Positions 1-6,197 of a stretch of 9,199 nt of DNA are shown piece after piece. Location of the stretch: the NCBI GenBank assembly GCA_022360355.1, contig JAKSCY010000127.1:1-9199 (forward strand). The letters are read 5' to 3'. Under the pieces are notes generated by a model, which saw nothing but the letters and a program-made list of their open reading frames with translations, had not been told where the DNA came from and did not search any database. Every line of letters begins with the position of its first letter. Position 1 is the first letter of the stretch. The translations under genes were made by a program, and so were the position numbers. This DNA comes from Chlorobiales bacterium (GTDB lineage Bacteria; Bacteroidota; Chlorobiia; Chlorobiales; Chlorobiaceae).

Positions 1-696
1 CGGAGCAGACAGTTCCAGTTCATATGCGGTCGTAGCCGCAAACTCCCCTATCTTTTGCCCGTTACGAACCAGAATACCGGGGTTTGCCTCTGAAACAGTA
101 ACCACACCATCGAACGGTGCGAGAATACGGTACTTGGCCAGAGTCTCTTCCATACTGCGAACCGAGAAAAACTTGCCGTAGATATTCCTGGCTGCCACAT
201 AATTTCTCAACCTGTCGTTCTGGGCAGGGGGCAGCGAACGAAGTGGTCTCAAGATACTGAAATCATCGAGATACTGCTTCCATGGCGCAGCATATTCAGG
301 GAAATCGATCAGAAGATCCGGCATGAGCAATGTCAATTCATTGAGCAATGCACTTTTTTCCGCCAGGACGGTGTTGCGGTAAACGCTGTCCTCTATTCTC
401 AGCAGCACCTCACCCTTTTCAAACCTGCGTCCCTCCCTGAACGGCTTTGCACCGTCAACAAACACACCGGTCACTTCGGCATATATCTCGATTTTTTTCA
501 CTGCATCTACCTTACCGTTCATCCTGATGACCCTTTGTACCCGGCCATTGTTTATTTCGGCAACGGGCACCTGGCTCTCCCTTTTTGGAGTCGTCTTTTC
601 CTGCTGCTGGGACTTTCCGGTCCCAAGCACCCTGCCGATAACGATTCCGACAAGAACAATAACCACCGCGATGATATACGGTTTGATTTTCGACAT
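1..696 (-). CDS. HlyD/AcrA-family periplasmic adaptor subunit of an efflux system, C-terminus missing
   Basis: The frame is open from an ATG at 694-696 to the window edge (232 codons, no stop), so the gene is 3'-partial. Residues about 7-24 form one hydrophobic segment after a short basic start (MSKIKPY), fitting an inner-membrane anchor or uncleaved signal. Residues about 55-103 look like the first half of a lipoyl/barrel-sandwich domain, about 105-190 like an alpha-hairpin, and the phrase YRILAPFDGVV (189-199) is the typical return strand into the second lipoyl half. Family knowledge: such adaptors link an inner-membrane RND or ABC pump to an outer-membrane channel in the periplasm. It begins 16 bases after the MarR-type gene stops, so the two are probably co-transcribed. 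No clear ribosome binding site precedes the ATG. Substrate and pump type cannot be told; the pump gene should lie past the left edge. Confidence 0.88.
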   Translation of the reverse strand, partial: MSKIKPYIIAVVIVLVGIVIGRVLGTGKSQQQEKTTPKRESQVPVAEINNGRVQRVIRMNGKVDAVKKIEIYAEVTGVFVDGAKPFREGRRFEKGEVLLRIEDSVYRNTVLAEKSALLNELTLLMPDLLIDFPEYAAPWKQYLDDFSILRPLRSLPPAQNDRLRNYVAARNIYGKFFSVRSMEETLAKYRILAPFDGVVTVSEANPGILVRNGQKIGEFAATTAYELELSAP

Positions 697-712
697 GACT
701 GGCGGCTTTGTT

Positions 713-1201
713 TTATAACGACAACCCTTTTGGGGTTGAGCTACAATTGTTTTTTATGGCTTTCGCTGCGTTTTCTCTCAACTTATCCAGAACCTCAATA
801 ACAACCTTGACCTGATCCCGACCGATTCCTTCAAGAAGACACTTGTTAAGATCATTTACTTCCGGCAGCATTTTTGCAACAAGCTCCCGGCCCTTTGGGG
901 TCAAATAGGCAAGATTGGAACGGCGATCATGCGGAGCTTTTTTTCTGATTGCCAGCTTCTTGTTTTCAAGGCTGTCAAGAATGCGCGTTATGGTCGCATC
1001 ATCCTTGAGAACATACTCTGCAATCACATTCTGGCTCAATCCGTCGCTTATGCCCAAACGAACAAGCACGGCAAACTGCTCCGGAGAAATGTTGTCGTTA
1101 TATTTCGTTATCCTTGCCGCAAAGACCGTTCGCAGAAGATTCGCCGTTATCGCCACATGATGACCGATAAACTTTTTTACCGGGTTCTTTTTTTCGTTCA
1201 T
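713..1201 (-). CDS. MarR-family transcriptional regulator
   Basis: The protein is 162 residues from the ATG at 1199-1201 (MNEKKNPVKKF), within the usual MarR size. A winged helix-turn-helix is visible: SQNVIAEYVLKDDATITRILDSL is the recognition part, and DRRSNLAYLTPKGREL is the wing plus following helix with the DxRSxxxxLTxxG signature. A TTG seven codons upstream (1222) would give 169 residues, but it sits inside a palindrome that looks like the operator, so I prefer the ATG. MarR proteins bind DNA as dimers and usually release it on binding a small ligand. The position just before an efflux adaptor gene suggests it represses its own operon and senses a pump substrate; this is inference, and the ligand is unknown. 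Confidence 0.9.
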   Translation of the reverse strand: MNEKKNPVKKFIGHHVAITANLLRTVFAARITKYNDNISPEQFAVLVRLGISDGLSQNVIAEYVLKDDATITRILDSLENKKLAIRKKAPHDRRSNLAYLTPKGRELVAKMLPEVNDLNKCLLEGIGRDQVKVVIEVLDKLRENAAKAIKNNCSSTPKGLSL

Positions 1202-1212
1202 ATGCACAATAC

Positions 1213-1233
1213 TTGATATCAAAATATTTGATA
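1213..1233 (-). promoter_or_regulatory. Putative MarR operator: two overlapping palindromes
   Basis: The plus strand holds TTGATATCAA (1213-1222), a perfect 10-base palindrome. Overlapping it is TATCAAA-ATA-TTTGATA (1217-1233), a perfect inverted repeat with 7-base arms. Both lie between the putative -10 box and the ATG of the MarR-type gene, and the TTGA/TCAA half-sites and 10-17-base size fit known MarR-family sites. Autorepression by the encoded regulator is the simplest reading. The binding itself is inferred. Confidence 0.6.
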
Positions 1234-1236
1234 GCG

Positions 1237-1244
1237 CAATTATA
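1237..1244 (-). promoter_or_regulatory. Putative -10 element for the marR-adaptor operon
   Basis: On the minus strand the bases read TATAATTG, a perfect TATAAT and a 7-of-8 match to the Bacteroidetes/Chlorobi -7 box TAnnTTTG. It is 35 bases upstream of the ATG, so transcription should begin inside the palindromes at 1213-1233. The upstream region is T-rich on this strand, with no good TTG at the expected distance. Confidence 0.45.
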
Positions 1245-1278
1245 AAAAAACAAATGAAATAAAAAAGAATAAAAACGT

Positions 1279-1310
1279 AAAAAGAACCGTGCAGATGCCT
1301 GCAATCCGGT
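1279..1310 (-). terminator. Putative rho-independent terminator of the Nudix gene
   Basis: Right after the Nudix stop codon (1311-1313), the minus strand can fold ACCG-gat-TGCAG-gcat-CTGCA-CGGT: a 9-base-pair stem with one 3-base bulge and a 4-base loop. It is followed by TCTTTTT and more T-rich sequence. This would separate the Nudix transcript from the marR promoter downstream. Confidence 0.5.
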
Positions 1311-1733
1311 CTATTGTTCTTTTTTCTCGTTCATGCTCTCAAAAAAGCCGATTAAGATGCCTGCAAGCTTATCATGGTCAACCATTTGAACAGCCTCGCT
1401 GACAGACACTATCCTGCGTTCCCTCATATGCATCTCCTCCCACTTGTCAAGCAGCTTCTCGACGTAAAGGGGGTAAACCCTGACAGTACAAGTCCCTTCC
1501 CATTTAGGATAGCTGTAGCGGCCAAGTTCTTTTTTCCCGACGGTACCGACAACCCCTGCCTCTTCGTAGGCCTCTTTGGCTGCGGAATCATGAGGGGACA
1601 TATCTTTCTCGACAATCCCTTTCGGAATTATCCACCGTTTGGACTTTCTGGCGGTAACGAGCACTATTCTGCCGTCGTGAACAGGGACAACACCTGATTG
1701 CGAGTAAAACCAGCCTGGTTTTGCAGAAGACAT
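1311..1733 (-). CDS. Nudix hydrolase, DIPP/MutT-like
   Basis: The protein has 140 residues, essentially one Nudix domain. The Nudix box lies at residues 39-61: it starts after WIIPKG and ends KEAYEEAGV, with the metal-binding glutamates E54, E57 and E58 present. Against the canonical G-x5-E-x7-REUxEExGU pattern, the first Glu is Met45 and the Arg is Lys53. The SAAKEAYEEAG wording resembles the diphosphoinositol-polyphosphate/diadenosine-polyphosphate branch more than classical MutT. Nudix enzymes cleave nucleoside diphosphates linked to another group; the substrate here cannot be read. The ATG at 1731-1733 is preceded by GGTAAACT and no Shine-Dalgarno sequence. It is divergent from the nucleotidyltransferase across a 205-base gap and has its own putative terminator, so it is probably a single-gene unit. 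Confidence 0.88.
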   Translation of the reverse strand: MSSAKPGWFYSQSGVVPVHDGRIVLVTARKSKRWIIPKGIVEKDMSPHDSAAKEAYEEAGVVGTVGKKELGRYSYPKWEGTCTVRVYPLYVEKLLDKWEEMHMRERRIVSVSEAVQMVDHDKLAGILIGFFESMNEKKEQ

Positions 1734-1938
1734 AGTTTACCATCTTTCCGGTTCCGAAGGAACACGCACGTCATGCATCGGCGTGAAGATATCTATGGCG
1801 ATACAATACAAAAAATCCCGAAAAATATATTTAATACGACATGATCCGGTAAAGAGGCATTACTTTTTGCTTGTGATTTTAGTAAACTGACATTTGTGAA
1901 CTATCCGTACAATCGTCCCAACAAACCCGTAAAGAACC
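1734..1938. other. Divergent intergenic region between Nudix and nucleotidyltransferase genes
   Basis: This 205-base gap separates two genes that point away from each other, so it must hold both start regions. A plus-strand promoter candidate lies at 1867-1896. For the minus strand I see A/T-rich sequence around 1805-1840 but no convincing paired promoter elements. GTAAACT at 1882-1888 also occurs before the Nudix start and in the metK leader. No gene or RNA is supported here. Confidence 0.6.
1867..1896 (+). promoter_or_regulatory. Putative Chlorobi-type promoter of the nucleotidyltransferase gene
   Basis: TTG (1867-1869), 19 bases, then GACATTTG (1889-1896) matches TTG-N19-21-TAnnTTTG with one mismatch (G for the first T). 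Transcription would start near 1900, giving a leader of about 39 bases before the ATG at 1939. Confidence 0.4.
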
Positions 1939-2916
1939 ATGAAAGCAATCATACCTGTAGCAGGAGTCGGCACAAGGTTGCGTCCACATACATTTTCCCA
2001 ACCGAAAGTACTCCTCAATGTAGCCGGCAAACCTATTATAGGCCATATCATGGATAAGCTGATCGCCTCAGGCATCGATGAGGCCATTGTTATCGTCGGC
2101 TACCTCGGGGATATGATAGAATCGTATCTCACTGAACACTACGACATCCGCTTCAGGTTTGTCAATCAGGAGGAACGTCTCGGCCTTGCCCATGCCATCT
2201 GGATGTGCAATGAGCATGTCCACAACAACGAGCCGGTTTTTATCATCCTCGGCGATACCATTTTTGACGTTGAGCTTTCAGAAGTACTGAACAGCTCCAC
2301 CTCCACCCTCGGCGTCAGGGAGGTAGAAGACCCTCGCAGGTTCGGCATTGCCATAACCAGCAACGGCAACATCGTGAAACTCGTCGAGAAACCGAACGAA
2401 CCGGTAGGAAATCTTGCGATCGTCGGTCTGTACTATATCCGGAACTCTGAAACGCTCTTTTCATGCATTGACACGCTGATCAGGGAAGACATAAAAACAA
2501 AGGGAGAATACCAGTTGACCGATGCTTTGCAGATGATGCTTGAAAAAGGCGAGCCTTTAACGACGTTCCCGGTAAACAACTGGTATGACTGCGGAAAACC
2601 TGAAACCCTTCTTTCCACAAACGAGATCCTTCTGAAAAACCACAGTTCAGAATCATCGTTCCCCGGCTGTATTATCAATGAACCTGTATTTGTTGCGAAA
2701 AGCGCAAAAATCAACAATGCAATCATCGGTCCAAACACAACAATAGGCGAAAATGCCGTTATCGAGGACTCAATAATTAAAAATTCCATCATCGGTAACG
2801 ATTCGAAAGTGCAGCACGTCTCTCTCAACAACTCTATTATCGGTAATAACGCCGACCTTTCAGGCGATCCGCACGAAGCCAACATAGGAGATTTCTCGGA
2901 AATCAGGCTTCGGTGA
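1939..2916 (+). CDS. Sugar-phosphate nucleotidyltransferase with left-handed beta-helix tail
   Basis: The protein has 325 residues. The N-terminal nucleotidyltransferase domain (about 1-235) shows the nucleotide-binding loop AGVGTRLRPHT (8-18) with the PK pair at 22-23, the metal-binding GDTIFD (105-110), VEKP (149-152) and WYDCGKPETL (215-224). From about 248 to 307 there are I/V-rich hexapeptide-like turns (AIIGPNTTIGENAVIEDS, NSIIGN twice), typical of a left-handed beta-helix. This is the long form of glucose-1-phosphate thymidylyltransferase-like enzymes, which join a sugar 1-phosphate to an NTP, releasing pyrophosphate, to make activated sugars for surface polysaccharides. Whether it uses dTTP, UTP or another NTP is not decided by these motifs. 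AAAGA lies six bases before the ATG as a weak ribosome binding site. The nearest downstream gene has its own promoter and leader, so it is probably transcribed alone. Confidence 0.87.
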   Translation: MKAIIPVAGVGTRLRPHTFSQPKVLLNVAGKPIIGHIMDKLIASGIDEAIVIVGYLGDMIESYLTEHYDIRFRFVNQEERLGLAHAIWMCNEHVHNNEPVFIILGDTIFDVELSEVLNSSTSTLGVREVEDPRRFGIAITSNGNIVKLVEKPNEPVGNLAIVGLYYIRNSETLFSCIDTLIREDIKTKGEYQLTDALQMMLEKGEPLTTFPVNNWYDCGKPETLLSTNEILLKNHSSESSFPGCIINEPVFVAKSAKINNAIIGPNTTIGENAVIEDSIIKNSIIGNDSKVQHVSLNNSIIGNNADLSGDPHEANIGDFSEIRLR

Positions 2917-2978
2917 GATACTTGCGGGCACTCGGCAGCGGAGCAACCAGGGCAGGCAACAAATTAACAGCAGTACCC

Positions 2979-3009
2979 TTGCATGAATAGCCCTGAATGA
3001 TTACATTGT
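2979..3009 (+). promoter_or_regulatory. Putative Chlorobi-type promoter of the metK leader RNA
   Basis: TTG (2979-2981), 20 bases, then TACATTGT (3002-3009) fits TTG-N19-21-TAnnTTTG apart from a shortened T run. Transcription would start around 3013-3016, just upstream of the structured RNA. From memory, the description of the SAM-Chlorobi motif notes promoters of this type upstream of the RNA, which supports the call. No terminator for the preceding gene is obvious in 2917-2978. Confidence 0.5.
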
Positions 3010-3012
3010 GCA

Positions 3013-3140
3013 CTTATCCGGCATCCCCATTACCTATGGACACGGTGCCAAAGCGTTCGGGGAAGCTGTTCCCGCAATGCTTGTACTCAGGGTTTTCCGT
3101 GTCCAATCTCTCTTGTATCCAACGTACACGCAGAACCCCT
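3013..3140 (+). ncRNA. Structured 5' leader of metK-ahcY, probable SAM-Chlorobi RNA
   Basis: A perfect 9-base-pair stem, TGGACACGG (3037-3045) with CCGTGTCCA (3097-3105), closes a domain. Inside it is a strong hairpin: AAGCGTT (3051-3057) pairs with AATGCTT (3076-3082), with one G-U, and GGGAA/TTCCC around the loop GCTG (3066-3069) caps it. GGGTT (3090-3094) could also pair outside the stem with AACCC (3134-3138), a possible pseudoknot. An alternative helix, GGCATC (3020-3025) with GGTGCC (3044-3049) enclosing CCAT/ATGG, excludes the closing stem. Known from memory: a conserved RNA named SAM-Chlorobi precedes metK-ahcY operons in Chlorobi and is suspected to regulate them. Gene order, position and structure fit. 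I could not align to the published consensus, and the exact ends are approximate. Confidence 0.7.
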
Positions 3141-3147
3141 TCTTAAG

Positions 3148-3177
3148 ACAAGCAAGAGCTTTTCTTGTAGTTCTTGT
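3148..3177 (+). other. Hairpin just upstream of the metK start
   Basis: ACAAG (3148-3152) and CAAGA (3153-3157) can pair with CTTGT (3173-3177) and TCTTG (3163-3167), leaving loop GCTTT and a 5-base bulge TAGTT. The stem ends 24 bases before the ATG at 3202 and is followed by TGTTT. It is A/T-rich, so it is a poor terminator. It might be the expression platform that answers the upstream RNA domain, but this is a guess. Confidence 0.3.
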
Positions 3178-3201
3178 TGTTTGGTAAACTATAAATAATC
3201 A

Positions 3202-4419
3202 ATGAAGATGGCACAGTCAAGATACTTCTTTACTTCAGAGTCAGTATCAGAAGGGCACCCCGACAAGGTTTCGGACCAGATCTCCGATGCAGTACTGGAT
3301 GATTTTCTACGTCAGGATCCGAATTCCCGTGTCGCCTGCGAAACATTTGTAACCACCGGTCAGGTCATTGTCGGCGGCGAAGTAACGACAAAAGGCATTG
3401 TGGACGTACAGGAACTCTCAAGAAAAGTTGTCGAACAAATCGGGTACAACAAAGGCGAATACATGTTCGAGGCAAAATCCTGCGGCGTGCTTTCAGCACT
3501 CCACAGCCAGTCTCCTGACATTAACAGAGGCGTGGATCGTAAAGAAGAAATCGAAGACGAGCTTGACAGGGTTGGTGCCGGCGACCAGGGAATGATGTTC
3601 GGTTATGCCTGTACCGAAACCCCGGAACTGATGCCTGCAGCTATCCAGTATGCTCATGCTCTGGTAAAAAAGCTTGCCGATATCCGCCACGAAGGCAGCA
3701 CAATGACTTACCTTCGCCCTGATTCAAAGAGCCAGGTAACCCTTGAATATGTTGACGGGATAGCAAAAAGAGTCGATGCCGTAGTCGTATCGACCCAGCA
3801 TGATCCTGAACCTGATGGTGTCAGTGAGAAAGAATGGCAGGATATCATCAAGAAAGATATTATCGAAAATGTGGTCAGAAAAGTGATTCCGGCGGAAATG
3901 CTCGACGAGAACACCAAGTTTCATATCAATCCGACAGGTCGCTTCGTAATAGGCGGCCCTCACGGTGACACCGGTCTTACAGGCCGCAAGATCATCGTCG
4001 ACACCTATGGAGGCGCTGCCCCTCATGGCGGAGGCGCATTCAGCGGCAAAGATCCGTCAAAAGTCGACCGTAGTGCCGCCTATGCATCACGCCACGTTGC
4101 AAAAAACATCGTTGCAGCAGGCCTTGCCGATAAATGCACCGTTCAGGTATCCTATGCAATCGGTGTCGCCCGTCCGGTATCCATTTACATTGACACACAC
4201 GGAACAGCGGTCAACGGTCTCAGCGACGTTGAAATCCAGGAAAAAGCAGAGCAGCTCTTCGATCTCAGACCGGCAGCAATCATCCGTCACTTCAGTCTGG
4301 ATAAACCTCAGGGCTGGTGCTACCAGGATACCGCAGCATACGGCCATTTCGGTCGAGCTATTTTCCCGTGGGAAAAAACCGACAAGGTTGATGCTCTGAA
4401 AACAGCATTCAACCTGTGA
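3202..4419 (+). CDS. metK: S-adenosylmethionine synthetase (methionine adenosyltransferase)
   Basis: The enzyme makes SAM from methionine and ATP, releasing phosphate and pyrophosphate, in the cytoplasm. The 405 residues cover the whole family without truncation. Visible signatures are GHPDK (18-22) with the catalytic histidine, [12 protein letters not shown] (125-136), STQHD (197-201), and [19 protein letters not shown] followed by GGGAFSGKD (276-284), the glycine-rich ATP/phosphate loop. Two in-frame ATGs stand at 3202 and 3208; the second gives [12 protein letters not shown], a common N-terminus for this family, so the true length may be 403. No Shine-Dalgarno sequence is clear before either. 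It follows a long structured leader and is 35 bases ahead of ahcY, forming one operon. In a green sulfur bacterium the SAM would feed, among others, bacteriochlorophyll methyltransferases (inference). Confidence 0.98.
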   Translation: MKMAQSRYFFTSESVSEGHPDKVSDQISDAVLDDFLRQDPNSRVACETFVTTGQVIVGGEVTTKGIVDVQELSRKVVEQIGYNKGEYMFEAKSCGVLSALHSQSPDINRGVDRKEEIEDELDRVGAGDQGMMFGYACTETPELMPAAIQYAHALVKKLADIRHEGSTMTYLRPDSKSQVTLEYVDGIAKRVDAVVVSTQHDPEPDGVSEKEWQDIIKKDIIENVVRKVIPAEMLDENTKFHINPTGRFVIGGPHGDTGLTGRKIIVDTYGGAAPHGGGAFSGKDPSKVDRSAAYASRHVAKNIVAAGLADKCTVQVSYAIGVARPVSIYIDTHGTAVNGLSDVEIQEKAEQLFDLRPAAIIRHFSLDKPQGWCYQDTAAYGHFGRAIFPWEKTDKVDALKTAFNL

Positions 4420-4454
4420 TCCGACATTTCAAAAGACAATAAACACCATGAACT

Positions 4455-5873
4455 ATGATGACAACTGACACTGAAGTACTCAATTACAAAGTGGCAGATA
4501 TCTCTTTGGCTGACTGGGGACGAAAAGAAATCCAGATCGCAGAAAAAGAGATGCCGGGACTCATGGCAACCCGTCGTAAATACGCCGGACAGAAGCCACT
4601 GAAAGGCGCCCGTATTATGGGCTCATTACATATGACTATCCAGACCGCGGTCCTTATCGAGACGCTTGTTGATCTGGGTGCCGAAGTCCGTTGGGCAAGC
4701 TGTAATATCTTCTCTACCCAGGACCATGCCGCAGCGGCTATTGCGGCTGCTGGTACTCCTGTATTTGCCTGGAAAGGTGAAACACTTGATGAATATTGGT
4801 GGTGCACCCGTCAAGCATTGGCTTTTCCAGACGGCAAAGGGCCAAATATCATTGTCGACGATGGCGGTGATGCAACGCTTATGATACATCTTGGTTACAA
4901 GATCGAAAACAACCCGGAGATGCTCGAAAAAGAGCCCGGCAATGCCGAAGAAAAAGCGCTCTACGGTCAGCTAAGAGAGGTCTTTGAAGCCGACAATCAG
5001 CATTGGCACAAGGTTGCTCCTGAAGTCAGAGGCGTTTCGGAAGAAACTACCACAGGGGTGCACAGGCTTTATCAAATGATGGAACAAAGCGAGCTTCTTT
5101 TCCCTGCAATCAATGTCAACGACTCGGTTACCAAGTCAAAGTTCGACAATCTTTACGGCTGCCGTGAATCACTTGCCGACGGGATCAAACGTGCAACCGA
5201 TGTTATGCTTGCCGGAAAGGCGGTCGTCGTCCTCGGTTACGGCGATGTGGGTAAAGGGTGCGCGCACTCCATGCGCTCTTACGGTGCACGCGTTATCGTT
5301 ACGGAAATCGACCCGATCTGTGCTTTACAGGCAGCCATGGAAGGCTTTGAGGTGTCCACTATGGAAGAGGCCATCAAAAAAGGCAATGTTTTTGTCACCA
5401 CTACAGGCAACAAGGACGTTATCACACTGGAGCACATGAAGCAGATGAAAGATGAAGCGATTGTCTGCAACATCGGTCATTTCGATAATGAAATCCAGGT
5501 GGAAAGACTCAACGACTATGCCGGAGCGACCAAGACCAACATCAAGCCGCAATACGACAAGTATACCTTTGATGACGGCCACTCGATCTATCTGCTTGCA
5601 GAAGGCCGCCTGGTAAACCTCGGCTGCGCAACGGGTCACCCGTCGTTTGTCATGAGTAATTCATTTACGAACCAGACTTTGGCACAGATCGAGCTCTGGA
5701 CGAAAGAGTATGAGACAGGAGTGTACTGTCTTCCGAAAAAACTCGATGAAGAGGTGGCTCGATTGCACCTCGAGCAGTTGGGGGTAAAACTGACCCGGCT
5801 TTCACAGGAGCAGGCCGACTATATCGGGGTTCCAGTCGATGGGCCATACAAACCGGATCATTACCGCTACTGA
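4455..5873 (+). CDS. ahcY: Adenosylhomocysteinase (S-adenosyl-L-homocysteine hydrolase)
   Basis: It reversibly splits SAH, the inhibitory by-product of SAM-dependent methylation, into homocysteine and adenosine using bound NAD. The 472 residues show [16 protein letters not shown] (82-97), DDGGD (135-139), [13 protein letters not shown] (193-205), the substrate-domain segment with K227 and D231 ([16 protein letters not shown]), the Rossmann loop GYGDVGKG (261-268) with the NAD-binding acidic residue after [13 protein letters not shown] (394-401) and the typical C-terminus KPDHYRY. An insertion of roughly 40 residues around 150-190 marks the longer bacterial/plant form. Two adjacent ATGs (4455, 4458) are possible starts; an ATG at 4448 is out of frame. 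It is 35 bases after metK with no promoter or hairpin between, and is followed by a strong terminator, so both enzymes of the SAM cycle share one transcript. Confidence 0.98.
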   Translation: MMTTDTEVLNYKVADISLADWGRKEIQIAEKEMPGLMATRRKYAGQKPLKGARIMGSLHMTIQTAVLIETLVDLGAEVRWASCNIFSTQDHAAAAIAAAGTPVFAWKGETLDEYWWCTRQALAFPDGKGPNIIVDDGGDATLMIHLGYKIENNPEMLEKEPGNAEEKALYGQLREVFEADNQHWHKVAPEVRGVSEETTTGVHRLYQMMEQSELLFPAINVNDSVTKSKFDNLYGCRESLADGIKRATDVMLAGKAVVVLGYGDVGKGCAHSMRSYGARVIVTEIDPICALQAAMEGFEVSTMEEAIKKGNVFVTTTGNKDVITLEHMKQMKDEAIVCNIGHFDNEIQVERLNDYAGATKTNIKPQYDKYTFDDGHSIYLLAEGRLVNLGCATGHPSFVMSNSFTNQTLAQIELWTKEYETGVYCLPKKLDEEVARLHLEQLGVKLTRLSQEQADYIGVPVDGPYKPDHYRY

Positions 5874-5900
5874 AACCGCATTACCAAGCAATCAGGCAAC

Positions 5901-5939
5901 AAAAGAGGCTGTCCATGTTACATGAGACAGCCTCTTTTT
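5901..5939 (+). terminator. Rho-independent terminator after ahcY, probably bidirectional
   Basis: AAAAGAGGCTGTC (5901-5913) pairs perfectly with GACAGCCTCTTTT (5926-5938). The loop itself contains CATG-TTA-CATG, which can extend the hairpin. It lies 27 bases after the ahcY stop and ends in TTTTT. Read on the minus strand the same hairpin ends in TTTTGTTG, so it can also stop the tRNA-Gln transcript arriving from the right. Confidence 0.9.
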
Positions 5940-5944
5940 GTTCG

Positions 5945-6016
5945 CTGGGGCGGCAGGATTCGAACCTGCGAATGTCGCCTCCAAAGGGCGATGCCTTACC
6001 ACTTGGCCACACCCCA
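5945..6016 (-). tRNA. tRNA-Gln (anticodon UUG)
   Basis: Read on the minus strand, a 72-base cloverleaf forms. The acceptor stem is TGGGGTG with CGCCCCA (one T-G pair); the D arm contains GGCCAAGTGGTAAGGC; the anticodon stem TCGCC/GGCGA encloses the loop CTTTGGA with anticodon TTG (plus-strand positions 5982-5984); the variable loop is CATTC; and the T arm is GCAGG-TTCGAAT-CCTGC. The discriminator base is G at 5945 and the next bases are not CCA, so CCA is added after transcription. The weak first pair U-A and anticodon UUG are typical of glutamine tRNA. It converges on ahcY and shares its terminator. Confidence 0.96.
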
Positions 6017-6059
6017 GTACTTTGTCAGTGACACCGGACGGAACAAGGTATGAAAAAAT

Positions 6060-6137
6060 AAGCCAAAACTAAAAATCGCTTCTGCTCAAAGCATCCCGTT
6101 TTTGTATTTTAGAACATGCTTTTTTGAGTTTTGGCTT
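6060..6137. repeat. Long inverted repeat between tRNA-Gln and trpF
   Basis: AAGCCAAAACT (6060-6070) and AGTTTTGGCTT (6127-6137) are perfect 11-base inverted arms. Inside them AAAGCAT (6088-6094) and ATGCTTT (6116-6122) form a second 7-base-pair stem. A T-run follows the right arm on the plus strand (TTCTTTC), and ATTTTTTC follows the arm on the minus strand, so it could stop transcripts from either side. It could also be a leader structure of trpF, an unrecognised small RNA, or the relic of a small mobile element; no target-site duplication is visible. The function is not known. Confidence 0.6.
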
Positions 6138-6197
6138 TTCTTTCACTTTTTATCTTTTACCTTTTCCTTTTGACGTCTCACCTCCATCGGCCAAACT

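Noticed and set aside
527..801. Plus-strand open frames opposite the adaptor start
   Set aside because: The minus-strand frame has a membrane anchor and HlyD-type motifs and continues for 232 codons; the plus frames are shadows.
1202..1222. Longer MarR protein starting at TTG 1222
   Set aside because: The TTG lies inside both palindromes near the expected transcription start, leaving almost no leader; the ATG at 1201 is the better start.
3006..3038. A second promoter reading for metK: TTG (3006-3008) with TACCTATG (3031-3038)
   Set aside because: The spacing is 22 bases and the start would fall inside the 9-base-pair closing stem, cutting the structured RNA. The 2979-3009 pair fits better.
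2917..3201. SAM-I, SAM-II or SAH riboswitch upstream of metK
   Set aside because: I see none of the arrangements I know for those classes. The Chlorobi context and closing stem fit SAM-Chlorobi better.
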